In this document: piece by piece, positions 1-8,771 of the stretch
Position numbering within the stretch: position 1 is the first letter of the stretch
How the letters are laid out: each line of letters opens with the position of its first letter
DNA from: Fundidesulfovibrio agrisoli
GTDB taxonomy: Bacteria > Desulfobacterota > Desulfovibrionia > Desulfovibrionales > Desulfovibrionaceae
NCBI RefSeq assembly: GCF_022808715.1
Contig: NZ_JAKZKX010000004.1
Location: 124,001 to 188,000 of the forward strand
Reading direction: 5' to 3'
DNA length: 64,000 nt
Notes under the pieces: generated by a model
What the model saw: the letters and a program-made list of their open reading frames with translations, nothing else
The model's database searches: none
Told to the model about the DNA's origin: nothing
Translations under genes and position numbers: made by a program

Positions 1-400
1 CGTGCAGGGTGGGGACGTTGTCGCAGGTGATGCCGATGAGCACGGTGTCATGCTTCTCGAAGACTTCGCGGGCCAGGTTGTAGCCGGGCCACTGCCCGGA
101 GCAGACCGGAGTCCAGGCCGCGGGCACGAAGGTGAGCAGCACGTTCTTCTTGCCCGCGTACTGGGCCAGGCTCACCCGGGAGCCGGCGATGGTGGGCAGG
201 GAGAAGTCCGGGGCCTTGTCCCCCACGGCCACGCGCAGGGTGCTGTCCACGGGTTTGAGGGTGCCTGGGTTGAAGATCAGCTCGGGCGGCACCTGCGTCT
301 GGCAGAGCCCCGGGGATGCCGCGAACAGGCCGGGCAGAAGCGTGGCCAGCAGCAGGCCCGCGAACCACAGACGCGCGGAGGGCAGGGCGGTGGCGATCAT
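1..400 (-). CDS. Exported peroxiredoxin (AhpC/TSA family), 3' end cut by window edge
   Basis: This gene runs off the left edge, so only the first 133 codons are visible. The ATG overlaps the TGA of the preceding thioredoxin-fold gene (ATGA at 397-400), which indicates translational coupling. Residues 8-32 form a hydrophobic signal peptide or membrane anchor. The mature part starts with a typical peroxiredoxin strand (VGDKAPDFSLP) and then carries AAWTPVCSGQ, the peroxidatic-cysteine loop of the AhpC/TSA family (P-V-C with a following polar residue). The family reduces peroxides using thiol donors. Its position after FdhAB and a thioredoxin-like protein suggests periplasmic peroxide defence or redox maintenance; that link is an inference. 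Whether a resolving cysteine exists cannot be seen. Confidence 0.85.
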   Translation of the reverse strand, partial: MIATALPSARLWFAGLLLATLLPGLFAASPGLCQTQVPPELIFNPGTLKPVDSTLRVAVGDKAPDFSLPTIAGSRVSLAQYAGKKNVLLTFVPAAWTPVCSGQWPGYNLAREVFEKHDTVLIGITCDNVPTLH

Positions 401-1053
401 TTCTTCTTTCCCTTGGCCTTGGCTTCGGGCTTCGTGTCCTGGACGGGGGCCGGTTTGGCTCCGGTCTTGGCCTGGACGGAGTCGAGGAAGGCTTTGGGGG
501 AGGTCATGCAGCCCAGTGACTCGTCAACGATGGTGAAACCGTCCGGCCCGCGCGAGAGGATGTAGTAGAAGGGCGTGCCCACCTGGCCCAGGGACTTGTA
601 GGCGGTGAAGTCCTTGTCCTGGAAGAGTGGGAAGTCCACCTTGAACTTGTCGCGGTAGATGGCCACCTCGAAATCGGAGTTGCCCGCCCCGAGCCCCACC
701 ATGGCCACGCTGCCGGCCAGGCCCCGCTCGCGGATGAGGGCGTTGGCCTCCACCAGGGCCGGGCCCTCCTTCTGGCAGAAGGGGCAGTACATGGAGAAGA
801 CCACCAGGACCACGGTGTCGGCCTTGATGTCGGCCAGGCGGAAGCTTTTGGCCCCGGGCTTGAGGCCCAGCTGCGCGGCCTCCTGGGGCGTGAACGGCCC
901 TTGGAGCACCAGGTCCGGGAAGGCCTGGCCCACGGGCAGGGGGCGCATCTCGGGGGATTGCGAGGCGTTGGCGGCCCAGGCCGCGCCGTTTGCGGCCATG
1001 GCCGCAAACAGGGCCAACACGGCCCAGACGAGTGTGCTGCGGAAATATTTCAT
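397..1053 (-). CDS. Exported thioredoxin-fold protein with CPFC motif
   Basis: A 218-residue protein. The start at 1053 is chosen because it directly opens a signal peptide (about residues 1-27, ending AAWAA); upstream in-frame codons run into the hairpin-rich spacer. A TlpA/ResA-type redoxin core follows, with the redox motif CPFC preceded by VFSMY, and a cis-Pro loop at QVGTPFYYI. The tail is rich in Lys, Ala and Pro. The family exchanges disulfides in the periplasm, for example in cytochrome or metalloenzyme maturation. It lies downstream of fdhAB and overlaps the next peroxiredoxin by four bases, so the two redox proteins are probably made together. Whether they share the fdh transcript is doubtful, because a strong terminator-like cluster lies in between. 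Confidence 0.85.
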   Translation of the reverse strand: MKYFRSTLVWAVLALFAAMAANGAAWAANASQSPEMRPLPVGQAFPDLVLQGPFTPQEAAQLGLKPGAKSFRLADIKADTVVLVVFSMYCPFCQKEGPALVEANALIRERGLAGSVAMVGLGAGNSDFEVAIYRDKFKVDFPLFQDKDFTAYKSLGQVGTPFYYILSRGPDGFTIVDESLGCMTSPKAFLDSVQAKTGAKPAPVQDTKPEAKAKGKKK

Positions 1054-1244
1054 GGAGTCACCGTCCCGGTGGTTTTTAATATAATAACGGAACAGGCCCG
1101 AAGCTTCCACTGGGATTTCTCCGTGTTGTGAAACGGCGTCACGGAGAAAGTAAGGCGGCGCGACCGCCTGCTGGCGAAAACCGGTTGGGAGGTCCAATCC
1201 TGCCGGAAACCGCCGCAGAGCGGGCACGCCGCCTTTTGTAAAAA

Positions 1245-1322
1245 AAACGCCGGCATCGCCCCTGCGGGAGGGGTGAAGCCCCGGCCGCGCCCCGTCGGGC
1301 GCGGCCGGGGAAACCGGCGTTT
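1245..1322 (-). terminator. Nested terminator hairpins downstream of fdhB
   Basis: An inner 14-bp perfect stem (1279-1292 with 1297-1310, loop CGTC) is flanked by an outer 9-bp stem (1245-1253 with 1314-1322). Read on the minus strand, the outer stem ends in a run of T at 1241-1247, as expected for Rho-independent termination of the fdhAB transcript. The plus strand also carries a short T run at 1320-1323, so the element could work in both directions. Confidence 0.75.
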
Positions 1323-1331
1323 TGCTTGCAT

Positions 1332-1360
1332 CGCCGGGAACAAGTGGGGTGTTCCCGGCG
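1332..1360. repeat. Perfect 11-bp inverted repeat next to the fdhB stop
   Basis: CGCCGGGAACA (1332-1342) pairs perfectly with TGTTCCCGGCG (1350-1360) across a 7-base loop. It sits just after fdhB and before the nested terminator. It may stabilise the 3' end of the mRNA or be part of the same terminator complex. It lacks its own T tract. Confidence 0.6.
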
Positions 1361-1386
1361 GTCATGCCGTCATCGGCTTCCGGGGG

Positions 1387-2112
1387 TTAGCCCCGAGCCT
1401 GGTTGCGCAGGCCCAGCACGGCGTCCAGGGCCGCGAAGCGGGTGACGGGGCCGGCGCTGTCCGCGTCCGCCATGAGCGTGGCGTGGTAGAGCCGGGGTTC
1501 GTGCTCGGTGAGGAACACCACGCGGACCTGCTCCCAATCCACAAGGACGGCCTTGGGGTTGGTCTGCTTCAGGGCCTCGAAGCGCTTCTTTGCCATGGCC
1601 AGCATCTCGTCCCGCTCACCGAAGTTCATGGCTCCGGTGGGGCAGGTCTTGACGCAGGCGGGCAGCATCCCGGCCGTCACGCGGTCGTTGCACATGTCGC
1701 ACTTGGACATCACCTTGGTGGCGGGGTCCTGCCGGGGGATGTCGTAGGGGCAGGCACCGCGCACCACGTCGAAGGGCAGGCCCTTGGTCTTCTCGGTGAA
1801 GACCACGGCACCGGTCGCCTTGTCCTGGGTGATGGCGTCCTTGACGATGGAGTCGGCGGCGTCCTTGCAAGGCGGCTCCACGCAGTGCCGGCACTGGTCC
1901 GGCAGGAAGAGCCACTTGAAGTCGTCGCGCGAGCCCACTTCCTTCATGCGCACCACTTTGAGCGTCACGAAGGACATGTCGGGCGGGTTCTGGTGGGAAC
2001 CCGTGTTCTTGGTCTGCTCCGCGGGGAGCTGCTTCCACTGTTTGCAGGCGATCTGGCATCCGCGGCAGGCGGTGCAGCGGGAGAGATCGACGAAGAAGGT
2101 CTTGCCTGACAT
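1387..2112 (-). CDS. fdhB: Formate dehydrogenase beta (iron-sulfur) subunit
   Basis: A 241-residue ferredoxin-like subunit. It opens with MSGKTFFVDLSRCTACRGCQ, a classic CxxCxxC 4Fe-4S site, and further cysteine clusters follow around residues 70-80 (QCRHCVEPPC), 120-140 (GACPYD and SKCDMCNDR) and 155 (CVKTCPTGAM), enough for several clusters. It transfers electrons from the molybdopterin/tungstopterin subunit toward periplasmic cytochromes in Desulfovibrio-type enzymes. There is no signal peptide; family members travel with FdhA by Tat hitchhiking. The gap to fdhA is only 14 bases and contains the GGGAGG Shine-Dalgarno. No membrane gamma subunit or dedicated cytochrome gene is adjacent, consistent with a soluble two-subunit enzyme. 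Confidence 0.93.
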   Translation of the reverse strand: MSGKTFFVDLSRCTACRGCQIACKQWKQLPAEQTKNTGSHQNPPDMSFVTLKVVRMKEVGSRDDFKWLFLPDQCRHCVEPPCKDAADSIVKDAITQDKATGAVVFTEKTKGLPFDVVRGACPYDIPRQDPATKVMSKCDMCNDRVTAGMLPACVKTCPTGAMNFGERDEMLAMAKKRFEALKQTNPKAVLVDWEQVRVVFLTEHEPRLYHATLMADADSAGPVTRFAALDAVLGLRNQARG

Positions 2113-2126
2113 GGTCGATTACCTCC

Positions 2127-5100
2127 CTAAGCCTTTTTCACGTTGACCATGAAGGCCTTGGTCTCGGGAATGCCGGTGTTGGGGTCGCCCACGGAGGCCG
2201 TGAGCAGGTTGGCGGAGTCGCCGCCGTCCTTGGGGTAGACCCAACCGAAGTGCCAGGGGATGCCGACCATGTGCACGGTCTGACCCATGACCTGCATGGG
2301 GCGCATGCGCTCCGTGACGATGGCGATGGCCCAGAGGCTGCCGCGCGCGGACTCCACGGTGCACTTGTCGCCGCCCTTGATGCCGCGCAGTGCGGCCAGC
2401 TCGGGGCTCATCTCCACGAACATCTGGGGTTCGGCTTCCAGCAGCCAGGGGGTCCAGCGGGTCATGACGCCCGTCTGCCAGTGCTCGGTGACCCGGTAGG
2501 TGGAGCAGATGAACGGGAAGCGCGGGTCGCAGGAGGCGTGGCCTTCCCTGTTGCCCGTGAACTTGAGCGCCGTGGGGTTGTTCAGCACCTTGGAGAACGG
2601 ATGCTCCGGAATGGGGCATTCCATGGGCTCGTAGTGCTCGGGGAAGGGGCCGTCGTTGCGGCCGGGGCCGTAGAGCTGGGCGAAGCCTTCGGTGGTCATG
2701 ATGAAGGCGTACTTGCCCTTCTCGTCGGCCATCGGCGGCCACGGGCCGTCGGGCACGTCGCCCACCCACTTGCCGTCCTGCCATTCGATGACCGGCTTGG
2801 TGGGCTGGTAGGGCTTGCCCTGCGGGTCCACGGAGGCGCGGTTGTAGATGATGCGGCGGTTCACCGGCCAGCACCAGGTCCAGCCCGGGTACAGGCCGAT
2901 CTTCTCCTGCATGGGGGTCTGGGTCTTGTCGCGGCGGGCGGCCATGTTCTTGTCGGTGTAGGAACCGGCGTAGATCCAGTTGCCGGAGCAGGTGGAGCCG
3001 TCGTCCTGGAGCAGGGCGAAGCTGGGCACCGGGTCGCCGGCCTTGTAGGTCTTGTCGCCGATGGTCTTCTCGCTCAGGAAGTAGCCGTTGATCAGCTTGG
3101 CCACCTTGTGGGGGTCGAAGACGTGATTGGTGGCGATGTCCCAATTGAGATTGACGATGGGATCGGGGAAGACGGCCTTTTTGTCCTTGGCGTACAGGCC
3201 CTTGATCTTCTCGAAGAGCTCATAGATCAGGTCGCCGTCGGGCTTGGTGCCGCCCAGCGGCGCCGGGCCGGGGTAGCGCCACTGCATCCAGCGGCCCGAG
3301 TTGGAGATGGAGCCTTCCTTCTCGATGGAGACGCAGCAGGGCAGGAAGAAGACCTCGGTCTTGATCTTCTTGGGATCCATGCCAGGGCCCTTCCAGAAGG
3401 AGGCGGTCTCGGTGTCGAAGATGTTCACCGTGACCATCCAGTCCAGCTTGGTCATGGCCTCGCGCACCTTGCCGCAGTTGGCGGTGGAGGCGGCGGGGTT
3501 CTGGCCCCAGGCGAAGAAGCCCTTGAAGGCGCCCTTGTACATCTCGTCGAAGAGGGTCAGCCAGGAGTAGTCCTTGCCGTCTTCGACCTTGGGCAGCCAC
3601 TTGTAGGCATCCTCAGGCTTCTGCTTGGGGTAGATGGCCTTGAGGTAGCTGGCCAGGTACTTGGGCCTGTTGCCCCACCAGTTGATGGACTTGGGGTCCT
3701 TGCTGACGGGGGTGTTCTTCTCGTTGTAGGTCTTGAGCTCCTGCATGGAGGCCGCGGGCGTGGGCACGTAGCCGGGCAGGATGTGGAAGAGCAGGCCCTG
3801 GTCCGTGGAGCCCTGGACGTTGGCTTCGCCGCGCAGAGCGTTGATGCCGCCGCCCGCCACGCCGATGTTGCCCAGCAGCAGCTGGATGATGGACATAGCG
3901 CGGATGTTCTGCACGCCCACGGTGTGCTGGGTCTGGCCCATGGCGTAGAGCATGGTGCCGGTCTTCTCGGGCGCGCCGGTGGCGCCGTAGAGCTTGTAGC
4001 ACTGCTCCAGCTTGTCCTGGGCGCAGCCGGTGATGTCGGAGACGGCCTTGAGCGTATAGCGCTCGTAGTGCTTCTTCATCAGCTGGTAGACGCAGCGGGG
4101 GTTCTGCAGGGAGGGATCCTTCTTGACGATCCCCGCCTCGTCCTTGGCGAAGGCCCACTTGGACTTGTCGTAGGCCTTCTTCTCGGCGTTGTAGCCCGAG
4201 AACATGCCGTCCTTGAAGTCGTAGGCGTCGCCCACGATGAAGGAGGCGTTGGTGTAGTTGACCACATAGTCCTTGAACATGAGGTCGTTGGCCAGGATGT
4301 AGCTGATGAAGCCGCCGAAGAAGGCGATGTCCGATCCGGAGCGGATCGGGGCGTAGAAGTCCGCCTTGCCGGCCGTCTTGGTGAAGCGGGGGTCGACGCA
4401 GATGAGCTTGCCGCCCGCGTCCTTGGCCCGCATGATCCACTTGAAGGAAATGGGGTGGTTTTCGGCGGGGTTGGAGCCGATTACAAAAATACAATCACTG
4501 TTCTTAAGGTCGATCCAGTGGTTGGTCATCGCACCGCGTCCGAACGACTCTGCCAGAGCCGCTACAGTTGCGCTGTGTCAGATACGGGCCTGATGTTCGA
4601 TGTATGTAAGGCCCAAGGCACGGAGCATCTGCTGGTAGATCCAGCACTCCTCGTTGTCCATGGCGGCCGAGCCCACGGAGGCGATGGCTTCCAGGCGGTT
4701 GACGGTCTGGCCTTTGGCGTCCTTGGCGATGAAGGCCGCGTCGCGCACTTTCTTCACGCGCTTGGCGATCTCGTCCAGGGCCCACTCGTAGCTCTTCACC
4801 TGCCACTTGTCCGAGTTGGGGGCGCGGTAGAGCACCTTGGTGATGCGCTTGTCGTTCTCGGTGAGCTGCCAGATGGAGGCGCCCTTGGGGCACAGGGACC
4901 CTTCGTTGATGGGATGGTCCGGGTCGCCTTCCACGTTCACGGCGCGGCCCTTGCCTTCCAAGCCGGTGGAGACGATCAGGCCGCAGCCCACGGAGCAGTA
5001 GCAGCACACCGAGGTGGTCTGCTTGCTGCCCTTGAGCTTGGACAGATCAGCCGCCGCCTGGACCGTGGTCAGGTCCAGGCCCAGACCGCCGAAGGCGGTA

Positions 5101-5153
5101 AAGGCCACGGTGGCGGCGCTCAGTTTAAGAAATTCTCGCCTTTCAAGAGACAT
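2127..5153 (-). CDS. fdhA: Formate dehydrogenase alpha subunit, selenocysteine-containing, Tat-exported
   Basis: The protein is 1008 residues long if the in-frame TGA at 4578-4580 is read as selenocysteine (residue 192). The ATG at 5153 is preceded by AGGAGGGAG and begins a twin-arginine signal (ERREFLKLS). Residues around 55-90 hold the 4Fe-4S site CCYCSVGC with a later SLCPKG. The Sec codon is followed by His, and the continuing sequence (ESFGRGAMTNHWIDL) matches formate dehydrogenases, where Sec and the next His sit at the Mo/W site. The remainder is a molybdopterin oxidoreductase with a C-terminal dinucleotide-binding domain. It oxidises formate to CO2 (or the reverse) in the periplasm. 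A naive reading would split it into two genes. The length and Sec192 match my memory of Desulfovibrio vulgaris FdhA. Confidence 0.95.
4545..4580 (-). other. Selenocysteine TGA codon with candidate bacterial SECIS hairpin
   Basis: On the minus strand the TGA at 4580-4578 sits between codons for Ile and His. Sixteen bases later the mRNA can form a 6-bp stem (4561-4556 with 4550-4545, one G-U pair) with a five-base loop, UGGCA. A smaller stem (ACAG/CUGU) lies between. Bacterial SECIS elements lie within the coding region directly after the UGA, as here. The loop does not copy the E. coli fdhF loop, which is normal outside enterobacteria. Confidence 0.75.
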
Positions 5154-5536
5154 ACTCTCCCTCCTGCCAAGAGGTTGCATCAGCCTGCACGGGTCTGACG
5201 GTTGAGGGTAAGCTGAAGCTCGATTCCCCAGGGACGCACGGGATCGCAGACCGCAGGCGGCTTGTCCGTTGCCCGCCGCGCCCGGGTGGGCGCGAGAGCG
5301 ATGCGGGCGGCACGGAACAGCGCCGCGTCCACGCCGAGGCCCAGGCCGCAGAAGGCCGGAAGCTCACGGGAGGACTTGGCAGCGGTGTGCCTGTCTGAAT
5401 CTGGTTTCCTCATAGTCCATGTGGCTATGCATAGATGGAAGAAAGAACAACCCGTGCCGGGCTTGCTCACGTTTTGACACCAAACGGTCACGGAGGGGAG
5501 AGAGGCGAAGGGGCTTGCGGCTTTGGGGGATGCGGG
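5154..5536. other. Intergenic region upstream of fdhA
   Basis: This 383-base stretch separates fdhA from the GGDEF gene. It should hold the fdhA promoter and leader. It contains a 7-bp GC-rich hairpin (5277-5283 with 5288-5294). No reading frame in it has convincing start signals or protein features. I could not identify a clear sigma-70 or sigma-54 promoter. Confidence 0.4.
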
Positions 5537-6727
5537 TCAGGCCACGCCGGCCTCGGCCGACGCCACGCGGTTCCTGCCGTCGGATTTGGCCTTGTAGAGC
5601 TGGCGGTCGGCCAGGGCCACGAGATCCTTCGGGGAGCCGTCCCCCGTGCAAAGGGCGGTGACCAGGCCGATGCTGGCGGTGATGCGGTCGGCGCTGCGGG
5701 ACATGTCGTGCGGGATCGCCAGGCCCCGGATGGCCCGCAGAATCTCTTCGGCGATGCCAAGGGCCCCCTTCGGGTCCGTGGCGGGCAGGATGCAGGCGAA
5801 CTCCTCGCCGCCGTAGCGCGCCGCAAGGTCATCCGCGCGTGACGCGCAGGCCGTCAGGACGTCGCCGATGCGCCGCAGGCAGTCGTCGCCCTCGGGGTGC
5901 CCGTAGCGGTCGTTGAATTCCTTGAAGTGGTCGATATCCAGGATCAGCAGGGAGAGGGGGGCCCCTGAGCGCGTGTGGCGCGCATACTCCCTGGCCAGCG
6001 CCTCCTCGAAGTGGCCCCTGTTGGCGATGCCCGTCAGCCAGTCGGTCCTGCTCAGGGCCGCGAGCTTCCGGTTGGATTCCTGGAGGTCGCGCTGGGCCAT
6101 CATGAGTTCGTAGTCGCCCCTCTCGCGGGAGAGCAGCACCAGGCTGAACCCGCTGGCGAGCATCAAGCTGTAGATGGCGGGCTGCACGAACACTTCCAGG
6201 AAGGAGTGGAAGGCGGGCATCCCCTGGCCGTCCGGCATGAGGGCGAGCACGGTCAGCCAGAGGAACATGGCCGCCAGCATGGCGAAGCCGGCGCCCAAGG
6301 TGCGGCGCAGCCCGTGGCCGAACCGACCCGGACGCAGCAGGGCGGCCGCCGGAATGGCGTAGAAGACGACATGCAGCAGGAAGACGGTGGCGGTTCTGCC
6401 AGGGGGGGGCAGGAACCAAGTGGCGGCGCAGGCGGCGAGAATGCCCGCCAATGCGGCCAGGCGCAGGCGGCGCGGCGAGTCGGAGCCGGTGATGTGCAGC
6501 ACGGCCCAGGCCTCGTAGGCGCAACCCGCGAGCAGAAGGCTGTTGGCCGTCAGCACGGTGAAATAGTCCGGGCCGGGCCCCAGCTTGCCAAGCAGCAGCG
6601 ACCCGGTGCCTTGCAGGGCTTTCGCCGTGACCAGGTACGGGATGGTTTGCTCGCGGGGCTTGCCGTACTGGAAAATGACGAGCAGCAGACAAAAGACGTA
6701 CGATCCAATTGCCAGGTGCGATATCAT
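5537..6727 (-). CDS. Membrane-anchored diguanylate cyclase (GGDEF)
   Basis: A 396-residue protein. The first ~200 residues contain six to seven hydrophobic segments, a membrane sensor of unknown input, followed by a short helical linker (QRDLQESNRKLAALSRTD) and a GGDEF domain from about residue 225. The active motif is intact (RYGGEEFACILP). An RxxD inhibitory site (RADD) lies five residues before it, so product feedback is expected. It makes cyclic di-GMP from two GTP. The next gene on the same strand is a PilZ/YcgR-like protein, so producer and effector may work together. The Shine-Dalgarno (GGAAC) is weak. Confidence 0.9.
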   Translation of the reverse strand: MISHLAIGSYVFCLLLVIFQYGKPREQTIPYLVTAKALQGTGSLLLGKLGPGPDYFTVLTANSLLLAGCAYEAWAVLHITGSDSPRRLRLAALAGILAACAATWFLPPPGRTATVFLLHVVFYAIPAAALLRPGRFGHGLRRTLGAGFAMLAAMFLWLTVLALMPDGQGMPAFHSFLEVFVQPAIYSLMLASGFSLVLLSRERGDYELMMAQRDLQESNRKLAALSRTDWLTGIANRGHFEEALAREYARHTRSGAPLSLLILDIDHFKEFNDRYGHPEGDDCLRRIGDVLTACASRADDLAARYGGEEFACILPATDPKGALGIAEEILRAIRGLAIPHDMSRSADRITASIGLVTALCTGDGSPKDLVALADRQLYKAKSDGRNRVASAEAGVA

Positions 6728-6787
6728 TTCTTGGTTCCGATGGGGCGCCGAAAGCCTCCGTTTCAGGGGCGGACAGTCGCTTGGCGG

Positions 6788-7492
6788 TCAGTTCTTGCCG
6801 GGGTTGTCCAGCAGGGCCTCGATGGCTTCCAGGCGGGTCATGAATTCGGCGAGGGCGCTCTGGCTGTCGGCGTCCTCCTCGTCGAAGCGGGCGCTCACGA
6901 AGCGGCCCTGGCCCTGGTCCTGGATGTTGACCACCTCTGTGCTCAGGCGCAGGGGGGTGAGCGAATCCAGCGAGATGCTCAGTTCTGCCTTGTCGCCGGA
7001 CATGAGGTTCACGATCTTCTGTTTCTGGAACATGTCCAAGAGCAGCCTGCACCCGCCCCGGCTCACATCCACCATGAAGGCCTGGGAGTTGAAGAAGTCG
7101 TTGCCCAGGATGCCGGGTATCAGGCAGCGCACGCGCTTGTGGCTGCGAAGCTGCAGCCGCTCAGTGGAGGTCGGGTAGGAGAGCACCAGCAGCGGCGCGG
7201 GCTTGAAGATGGCCGAGATGACCTCGCAGCTGAAGCCGTAGAGCTCCCCCTCGGACTCCATGCGCAGGGTCAGCACGGCCCCCGCCGTGGCCATGCGCAG
7301 GATGCCCGGCACCATGGGCAGCTTGAGGATGAAGCAGTCGTAGGGGTCGGTGCCGATGATGCGGCCCCAGTAGCGCTGCGGGTCCGTGGGTATTTGCACC
7401 ATCACGGACTGCCCCGGCTTGAAGGCAAGGAACATGCCCAGCTCGCGCTTGCTGCGCCTGGGCTGCCGGAGGGCGTTGTCGGTGTCGGCCAT
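6788..7492 (-). CDS. PilZ-domain c-di-GMP effector (YcgR-like)
   Basis: A 234-residue protein. An N-terminal YcgR-N-like beta domain (about residues 20-110, PGQSVMVQIPTDPQRYWGRI) precedes a PilZ domain whose two c-di-GMP signatures are visible: RSHKRVRC (RxxxR) near residue 120 and DVSRGGCRL (D/NxSxxG) near residue 147. Proteins of this build brake flagella or regulate secretion when c-di-GMP is bound. The ATG at 7492 is preferred over a TTG 18 bases upstream; neither has a good Shine-Dalgarno. It is transcribed just upstream of, and in the same direction as, the GGDEF gene, with about 60 bases between them. Confidence 0.85.
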   Translation of the reverse strand: MADTDNALRQPRRSKRELGMFLAFKPGQSVMVQIPTDPQRYWGRIIGTDPYDCFILKLPMVPGILRMATAGAVLTLRMESEGELYGFSCEVISAIFKPAPLLVLSYPTSTERLQLRSHKRVRCLIPGILGNDFFNSQAFMVDVSRGGCRLLLDMFQKQKIVNLMSGDKAELSISLDSLTPLRLSTEVVNIQDQGQGRFVSARFDEEDADSQSALAEFMTRLEAIEALLDNPGKN

Positions 7493-7613
7493 GGCGCGCA
7501 AGGTAGCCAAACTGCCGGTGGGCGCAAGTGTTTTCCGTTGTGGTCCGAGAAAAGAATAGTGACGGTTCTGTGGCGGTTATCGGGCATTCCGGGAGGAAAT
7601 CCAGCCCGGCAAC

Positions 7614-7644
7614 AAAAAAGCCCGGGGCTTTCGCCCCGGGCTTT
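7614..7644. terminator. Bidirectional Rho-independent terminator after ald
   Basis: Left arm AAAGCCCGGGGC and right arm GCCCCGGGCTTT form a perfect 12-bp stem around TTTC. The minus strand ends in six T (7614-7619 complement), which suits termination of ald; the plus strand ends in TTT. Confidence 0.85.
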
Positions 7645-7667
7645 GGTCGTCTGTAACGCGGAAAGGC

Positions 7668-8771
7668 CTACAGGGCTTCCGCGGGGGGCACAGAGGCGAT
7701 GTTGAAGGCTTCGCCCACGGCCTTGTAGGTGAGCAGGCCCTTGTGGGTGTTCAGACCGGGCAGCAGGCTGGAGTCTTCGCGCAGGGCGTCCAGGCCCTTG
7801 TTGGCCAGCTTCATGGCGTAGGGCAGGGTCTGGTTGGTCAGGGCGAAGGTGGAGGTGCGGGGCACGGCGCCGGGCATGTTGGCCACGCCGTAGTGCACCA
7901 CGCCGTCGATGACGTAGGTGGGGTCGGAGTGGGTGGTGGGCTTGATGGTCTCGACGCAGCCGCCCTGGTCGACGGAGACGTCGACGATCACGGAGCCTTC
8001 CTTCATCACCTTGAGCATGTCGCGGGTGACCAGGTGCGGGGCCTTGGCGCCCACGATGAGCACCGCGCCCACCACCAGGTCGGCCTGGGCCACGGCTTCC
8101 CAGATGTTGGGCTCGGTGGAGGTGATGGTGGTCAGGCGGCCGCCGAACACGTCGTCCAGATACTGCAGGCGCTTGTGGGACACGTCCATCATGGTCACCT
8201 TGGCGCCGAAGCCCAGGGCGATCTTGGCGGCGTTGGTGCCGACCACGCCGCCGCCCAGCACCACCACGTTGCCGGGGGCCACGCCGGGCACGCCGCCCAG
8301 CAGGATGCCGCGGCCGCCCTGGTACTTCTCCAGGCAGTGTGCGCCGACCTGGGGAGCCATGCGGCCCGCCACTTCGGACATGGGGGTCAGCAGGGGCAGG
8401 CTGCCGTCGGGGAGCTGCACGGTCTCGTAGGCGATGCCGGTGCACTTGGAGTCGAGCAGGGCGCGGGTCAGGCCCTCGGCGGCGGCCAGGTGCAGGTAGG
8501 TGAACAGCAGCAGGTCGGGGCGCAGGAAGCCGTACTCGCTGGGGATGGGCTCCTTGACCTTGACGACCATCTGAGCGCCCCAGGCCTTCTCGGCGGAGAC
8601 CAGGGCGGCCCCGGCCTTCACGTATTCCTCGTTGGTCAGGCCGCTGCCGATGCCCGCGCCTTCCTCGACCAGAACGGTGTGGCCGGCGCGCACCAGGGAG
8701 GCGACGCCGCCAGGGGTCATGGCAACGCGGTTTTCCTGCGGTTTGATTTCCTTGGGGATGCCGATGATCAT
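7668..8771 (-). CDS. ald: Alanine dehydrogenase
   Basis: A 367-residue protein, the usual family length. It begins [20 protein letters not shown], the alanine dehydrogenase/PNT N-terminus. Pyruvate- and catalysis-related residues are in place: Lys in VVKVKEP (about residue 74) and His in LFTYLHLAA (about 96). The NAD-binding Rossmann site is [17 protein letters not shown] near residue 170. It interconverts L-alanine and pyruvate plus ammonia with NAD, linking alanine to carbon and nitrogen metabolism. The start is set by homology and follows AAGGAC about 13 bases upstream. It is probably monocistronic: a terminator follows closely and a promoter candidate lies about 110 bases upstream. Confidence 0.95.
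   Translation of the reverse strand: MIIGIPKEIKPQENRVAMTPGGVASLVRAGHTVLVEEGAGIGSGLTNEEYVKAGAALVSAEKAWGAQMVVKVKEPIPSEYGFLRPDLLLFTYLHLAAAEGLTRALLDSKCTGIAYETVQLPDGSLPLLTPMSEVAGRMAPQVGAHCLEKYQGGRGILLGGVPGVAPGNVVVLGGGVVGTNAAKIALGFGAKVTMMDVSHKRLQYLDDVFGGRLTTITSTEPNIWEAVAQADLVVGAVLIVGAKAPHLVTRDMLKVMKEGSVIVDVSVDQGGCVETIKPTTHSDPTYVIDGVVHYGVANMPGAVPRTSTFALTNQTLPYAMKLANKGLDALREDSSLLPGLNTHKGLLTYKAVGEAFNIASVPPAEAL

Noticed and set aside
4530-5180. fdhA read as two separate genes or a nonsense mutation
   Set aside because: The TGA lies at the Sec position of formate dehydrogenases, with His next and a stem-loop after it.
2250-5198. Very long open frame on the plus strand opposite fdhA
   Set aside because: It mirrors the fdhA coding strand, has no ribosome site and its product is Gly/Ala/His/Val/Leu-rich without domains. 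High GC makes such antisense frames common.
5420-5480. Possible sigma-54 promoter upstream of fdhA
   Set aside because: The minus strand has GGCACGGG with a TTGT tail, but the -12 GC is missing at ten-base spacing.
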